DNA of 64,000 nt. Source: Diatrype stigma (Eukaryota; Ascomycota; Sordariomycetes; Xylariales; Diatrypaceae). The translations under genes were made by a program, and so were the position numbers. Below the pieces are notes generated by a model. That model searched no databases and was not told the DNA's origin. It saw nothing but the letters and a program-made list of their open reading frames with translations. Position 1 is the first letter of the stretch. Each line of letters opens with the position of its first letter. The DNA lies in NCBI GenBank assembly GCA_022225965.2, contig JAKJXP020000072.1:1-64000 (forward strand), written 5' to 3'. Shown piece by piece: positions 59,378 to 64,000 of this stretch.

Positions 59378-62300
59378 GCTAGGGCTAGCATCGGTCTCCT
59401 CGTCGACCGAACTCAGTTGAATTAATTACTTACCTAGTTATCTATGATATTCTCTCTACCCGAGACAGGTCGATCTTGATCTCTTTCCCATGCGTCTCTT
59501 CTTCGGGGTTCTTCGGGGCCGAGCAGCCCCCGAGCAGCTCCCCGCAATGGTTCACGATCACTCGTCTCTTAAGCTGGCTTACATCATAATGATAGGTACG
59601 GGATGAAAGAGAAGTTGTCCCGACGAGCCGATAGACTTCATGGAAAGGGCATACGTCAAAAACACACCGCTCTATGCATTCATGGTTAGTGCCAGGCGTG
59701 TGTCTCGCGGATACATGACATGCGAAGTAAGGGGCTTGGCTATCAAGCTCACCGGTTGCCTGGAAGTTCTGGTCATGGACTAGACAGGAAGCAAAAAGGA
59801 AGGTCTTGCCAATCACCACAAATTAGTTAGGTACTGGACAAGCTCAGCCTTATCTTATGGTTGGATGATGCCATCTATATCCAAACTTTGCCACCCCCCT
59901 CAACTTCCACTTCTGACTCCCACCCCTAACTAAAGTGTCTGCCGTGAAGCATATGCAGTCATGCATAGTACTAACATGTCAGTATACTTAGCAAGTCGCC
60001 ATTCACTGCACGGCGTGTAGGGCCCGCAGATCGCACATCCTGTCGATCTTGCCATCCGCTTCATACATAATACCATTCGTTGCGGGTGTTGGCACAGGAA
60101 AGATTGGCTGAGTCATATGGAGATGATAGATACGTCGGCCCAGCTCTCTTGGTCGGGCATCACCATCAGGTATGTAGTCGCTGGGCATTGGATCTACCTA
60201 TGCATGTCTCTTACTTTGCCAACCAACGAGACAGAGCAGACTCCGTTTGGTCCCCTCATATGCCGTGTAGATCCCCTCTCGACAGATGCCCAAAGGGATC
60301 GCCCGGGGTGAGCGTAATTACTAGCTAGCTAGTTCGTTACGTTACTGCCTTAACACGAAGCTCGGCAGCCACGCATGCAGTTGCTTGGCCTGTGGGTAAT
60401 AGAGACGCGGATCTTCGTCTAGTTGGAGCTGATGCCATTGTGAAGGACAGGCGTCAGTGACTTAACCCAACCCCGAAGCTGGTGATGTTCGCTTCGCTGT
60501 CCTCTCATTCCCCCTATTCTTCGATCAGTAAAGTAGGTAGGTACGTAAGCATGTCCAGACATGGATGGCTATGACGCTTGTAGGGATTGGATATAAAATG
60601 CGAAGAATCGCAGGGTGGCAGTAAATGAATAGGGGGAAACCAGACAAAACACGTTGTTATAGGAGAAACGGAGCGATGCTGGGCGATGACATAATAATGA
60701 GGCTGAGTTTCTGCATGTTCGTATTGTATATCAGCTACCTACATACCTACATAGGTAGATACTTAACCTAGGGACTATAAATAAAGTGGCCCGCACAAGT
60801 CCACGTGGCGCTCAGTTCTTGTCCGTGACGATGGACAACTACATCTCTTTGGTTCATGATGTGCGAGGCAGTGTTGATGTTGGGGAAGAGAGGTAAACAT
60901 AGAAAACTGAAGATCATGTAGTAACCCTGCATTGATTGCACGGTTGGTATATACGATGAAGCCCCGCCTCGGCCGATATTGCTTACCCCTATTTTACGAG
61001 ACCAACATGACAGGCACCATGGTGAAAGGTCCAAACGGCAGAAACGGTATGATGAGCTACGGGTGCTTGCGCCGAGTACATGTCGCCGAGGGCGATGTTC
61101 AACTTTGATATATCTCCACCGGATCGTGTTTAGTTCAATCAGTACCGGGTGGTTTCTAGTTACCTACCACAGACCTGGAGCCATGGATCATGTCAATGTA
61201 TACGGTAAACACTAAGGAGGTTTCTCTAACATGAAACTTTGGATGCAAGGCCCTGATTAATACCAAAAATTTAGCATAGTAAGCACCGCAAAAGCTCACA
61301 GCTTTTCGGGATGCTGATCCTCGAATATTGGATCCTAGATCCCGAAGACATCAGCTAATAGATTGAAGGTTCCTTCTCGGGATGGAAACTGGCTGCAACG
61401 CTGACGAGAGCCAATATACGCGTTTGTGAACCACCTGAAAAAAGGGGGATTACTCCGGTTGCAAAAACTGGCTGCTCCTACCGTTGCGCTGAAGGATGGG
61501 CGCGCACAGTCGTTATTACTACGTCACAATTTGCGCTACTCAGAGCAGGTCAAGGGGGGGGGGATTAATATTTCCCCTTCCGGATCATCGTATTTTCGAA
61601 ATCCATGTCGAAAGTCTCGCCATAGGAAACGCGCCGAGGTTGCCATTGGCCCGGAATACGTAGCATTCGCCTACAACCGGGAAAAGTCTGGACGTTCTGG
61701 TTCAATATTCGCAGGGCGTCTAGATCTTCCATGCCAAGGAGTTAGGCCATGTCATTGTTGCGCCCGCCGACCGAGGAGGGAGAAGAAGAAAAAAGGCATA
61801 TCCGCAATGCACTGCACGCGTTGACGGCGAGATCCAACTTAGGCAGTCAGGTACTTGGGTTAGCTAAGCTTAGTTACACTGCAGCTTTCGCAAGGAAAGT
61901 CGTAGCTCGAAGTTGAGAAGAAAAAGAAAGAAAAAAAAGAAGTTCGGTAAGGTCGTTGGCGTATACGGCAGTTTCCCTTTAGGCGCGAACTCCGAGGCCA
62001 GCGGTAACAGCCACACATGCGGTTGAGGCGCTACGGCGGCGGCGTCCGTCATCGCGGGCCGCGATTCACGGGTGGATAGGTTACTACCTAGGTAGCTTCC
62101 ATTAAATATGCAGAGGTAGCTACCTACGGTCATTAGCTGCTCGGCGAAGTTCGTGTTCTCTCAGCCGCAAAGGTTCTAACAAACAGCAATACTTGGCTAG
62201 TAGCTGCTTGGCTGCTTGGTTAGTTGGATCCTGTGGTAAGCAGGTAGACAGAGTAGATCCAGGAGAGGAAGATCCTGCTCGTTACATAGCTGTGTATTGA

Positions 62301-64000
62301 GGAGTGGTGCGATCCAGTAGGTATGAAGATGATGCCGAGTTCCTTCAGGTGGTGCTACCGTGGCTAAATGTATTGTTGATGGATTCCCACAGAAGGCGCA
62401 CGTTTAATTTAATTTCGAAGCAGATAGACCGAAGCTGGACATCTTGGCCTGTATATCCAGCCGGTCAGCCAGCCAGCCAGCCAGCAGGGAAGCTGCCAGC
62501 CGAAGAGTGGTGATCTGTTGAAAAGTTCCATATGCCGCCCTTCCACTGTAACAATTACCCATGAAGCTTACCCGCAGCTCGGGTAAAGTACAAGGTTGAC
62601 GGGATCGATCATCGATGGGCTGCAAGATTCGCTAAACTTCATGCGGCAGTTTAGTTCGATGGATATAGCCCTAATCGGAGCCCCCAATACAGGCGCCTAT
62701 GAAGACGCCAAGCCTGGTTAATAGGTACATACCTACCTTTGCTGGTTTTCGTAGTGGAAAGAATGTGGAAAGAAAACCCAGGGATCCATTCACGAGTGCG
62801 TAGGCCCACAGCGGGGTTTCCGTATATGATGGTCTGATCATGGATGTTTCTATTTTTTCTTGGTTTCGTTCTTCCTTGGTAACTTGGAAATACCATACTG
62901 TAGACTTTATATGGTGTCTGGTCTGGTTTACTGTCTGACTGTATGGTCATGGTATGCGAGCCCCTATAACAGAGGCTACAGTAGGTAGCTTTGTGGGTTT
63001 CTCTGTCTTGCCACAATGCCCCAACTGCTTTTACCTACTGGTGGACAGTCGGACTCAACCGTAGTGCAAAAGGTTGCATCCAAGCCAAGTGGCCCAAGGG
63101 GGAAAAAAAAGAATGAAAAAACCTAAGGTTCGTATTTTCAGGGTTGCATGTGCCTGGTCTGCAGGTCTTGTGTCGCCTTCCTGCTGCAAGGAGGCAGGGA
63201 GGGGCGTGAGAGAAGCGTCCAGGTCCAGGCGCTACTGCCGCTGTTATCGCATCGTAGCATCGCATCAGGAAGGTTTATGTGGGGTGCTTCGTATGTAAGT
63301 ATGCAGGTATGGATGCGCCAAACGCCAGAGCTTTTCTGCGTACGTACTACCTACATACATACCTCCAGCATACCTGCCTTGGTTGGTAGGAAGCTGCCTA
63401 GGAAGGTAGGAACTTCTTCGCTGATTCTTGCTTTTTTCCGTTCAACCAACGTTGTCCAAGGCGATGGGACATGTAACCCAGAACCGTGCCTCTCATGAAC
63501 GGCGATATAGTTACTAAGTGCCAGCTGTCATTTCATAAGCACCTACGACACAAGTGGCAATAACCTGGGACTGAGCTATGTATGTGAGGCAGGTACCTGA
63601 AAGGCATGTTACGATACATCCCAACTGCAAGTGACTGTTCCGTGTGAATGTGATATTGCTCTGGGTACTAACTTTTTATAGGCCATATACCTATTTGGGA
63701 ACTATTGGATACTACCTATTCGATACAAAGTAGTAGTGCTACAGCCTACAACCGGCCATTCGTCACACCTCAAACCGATGTTCCTTTTCCGACCTGCCAG
63801 CCTGCTACTAATGTAGTTCTGAGGAATGTGCTGGCAACATTAGCGCAGGGCGGTTCTGGGTTCTGGCACAGAACTGGCTGACAAGCGCTCTGGCGACCCT
63901 TTCCCGTTGAGGCGATATCCAGCCATTCTGCAGGTTTCTTACTAACTAACGATGATGCTAATGTGCTTCGTATGCAAGCAACATACTACCATCTCATGTA
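59378..64000. other. 4.6-kb gene-poor right end
   Basis: After bms1 I find no supported gene to the window edge. The longest frames (125 codons at 59442-59819 minus, 132 at 61426-61824 plus, 121 at 62651-63016 minus) lack domains, signal peptides or clear codon bias. The region has simple features: recurrent TACCTA/TAGGTA words (for example 60732-60760 and 62083-62095), a CCAG run near 62466-62485 and A-rich tracts near 61918-61940. It may contain a promoter for a gene beyond the window. No transposase-like reading frame, long terminal repeat or tRNA was recognised. Confidence 0.5.

Noticed and set aside
59442..59819. 125-codon minus-strand frame after bms1
   Set aside because: It has a plausible length and several Cys, but no recognisable family or neighbouring support; left uncalled, though a conservation search would settle it.

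Overview
This window is nuclear DNA of a filamentous ascomycete (Pezizomycotina, most likely a Sordariomycete). The evidence is short introns of mostly 50-115 nt with GT...AG ends and CTAAC/CTGAC-like branch sites, GC-rich coding DNA between AT-richer spacers, and a gene set typical of moulds: two myosin-domain chitin synthases, a Zn2Cys6 regulator, a GPI-anchored Ser/Thr-rich glycoprotein and the DASH subunit Ask1. The species is not identified. I support 13 protein genes, most with several exons. I saw no tRNA, rRNA, intact transposon or CRISPR array.

Layout: uba1 (ubiquitin-activating enzyme E1, minus, 851-4104); a repeat-rich GPI-anchored glycoprotein (minus, 6001-9301); a 4.6 kb gene-free stretch; a secreted/single-pass kelch protein (plus, 13879-16753); eaf7 (NuA4 subunit, minus, 17763-18899) divergent from a Spc97/Spc98 gamma-tubulin-complex gene (plus, 19743-22643), then ask1 (plus, 23109-24981); a small Ser/Lys-rich protein (minus, 25912-26166); an NAD(P)-binding protein (minus, 28353-29153) divergent from a Zn2Cys6 transcription factor (plus, 30146-33581); a class V chitin synthase (minus, 34421-40148) head-to-head with a class VII chitin synthase (plus, 44417-49909); a mitochondrial PDK/BCKDK-type kinase (minus, 51704-53214); a three-exon proteinase inhibitor I9 gene (minus, 54127-54492); bms1 (plus, 55631-59377); and a 4.6 kb gene-poor right end.

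How the genes relate: the two chitin synthases are a functional pair for polarised cell-wall synthesis, and their first exons share length and intron phase, which points to an old duplication. The glycoprotein and the kelch protein are also cell-surface proteins. The gamma-tubulin-complex gene and ask1 are adjacent microtubule/spindle genes. The rest are housekeeping genes (ubiquitin activation, chromatin acetylation, ribosome biogenesis, 2-oxoacid dehydrogenase control). Nothing here is a clearly new system. The most interesting points are the chitin-synthase pair with its degenerate myosin-like domain, the expandable repeats of the glycoprotein, an alternative upstream start exon for uba1, a stop-free 3n intron in the transcription factor, and the kelch receptor-like architecture. 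All exon borders were read by eye and are predictions.
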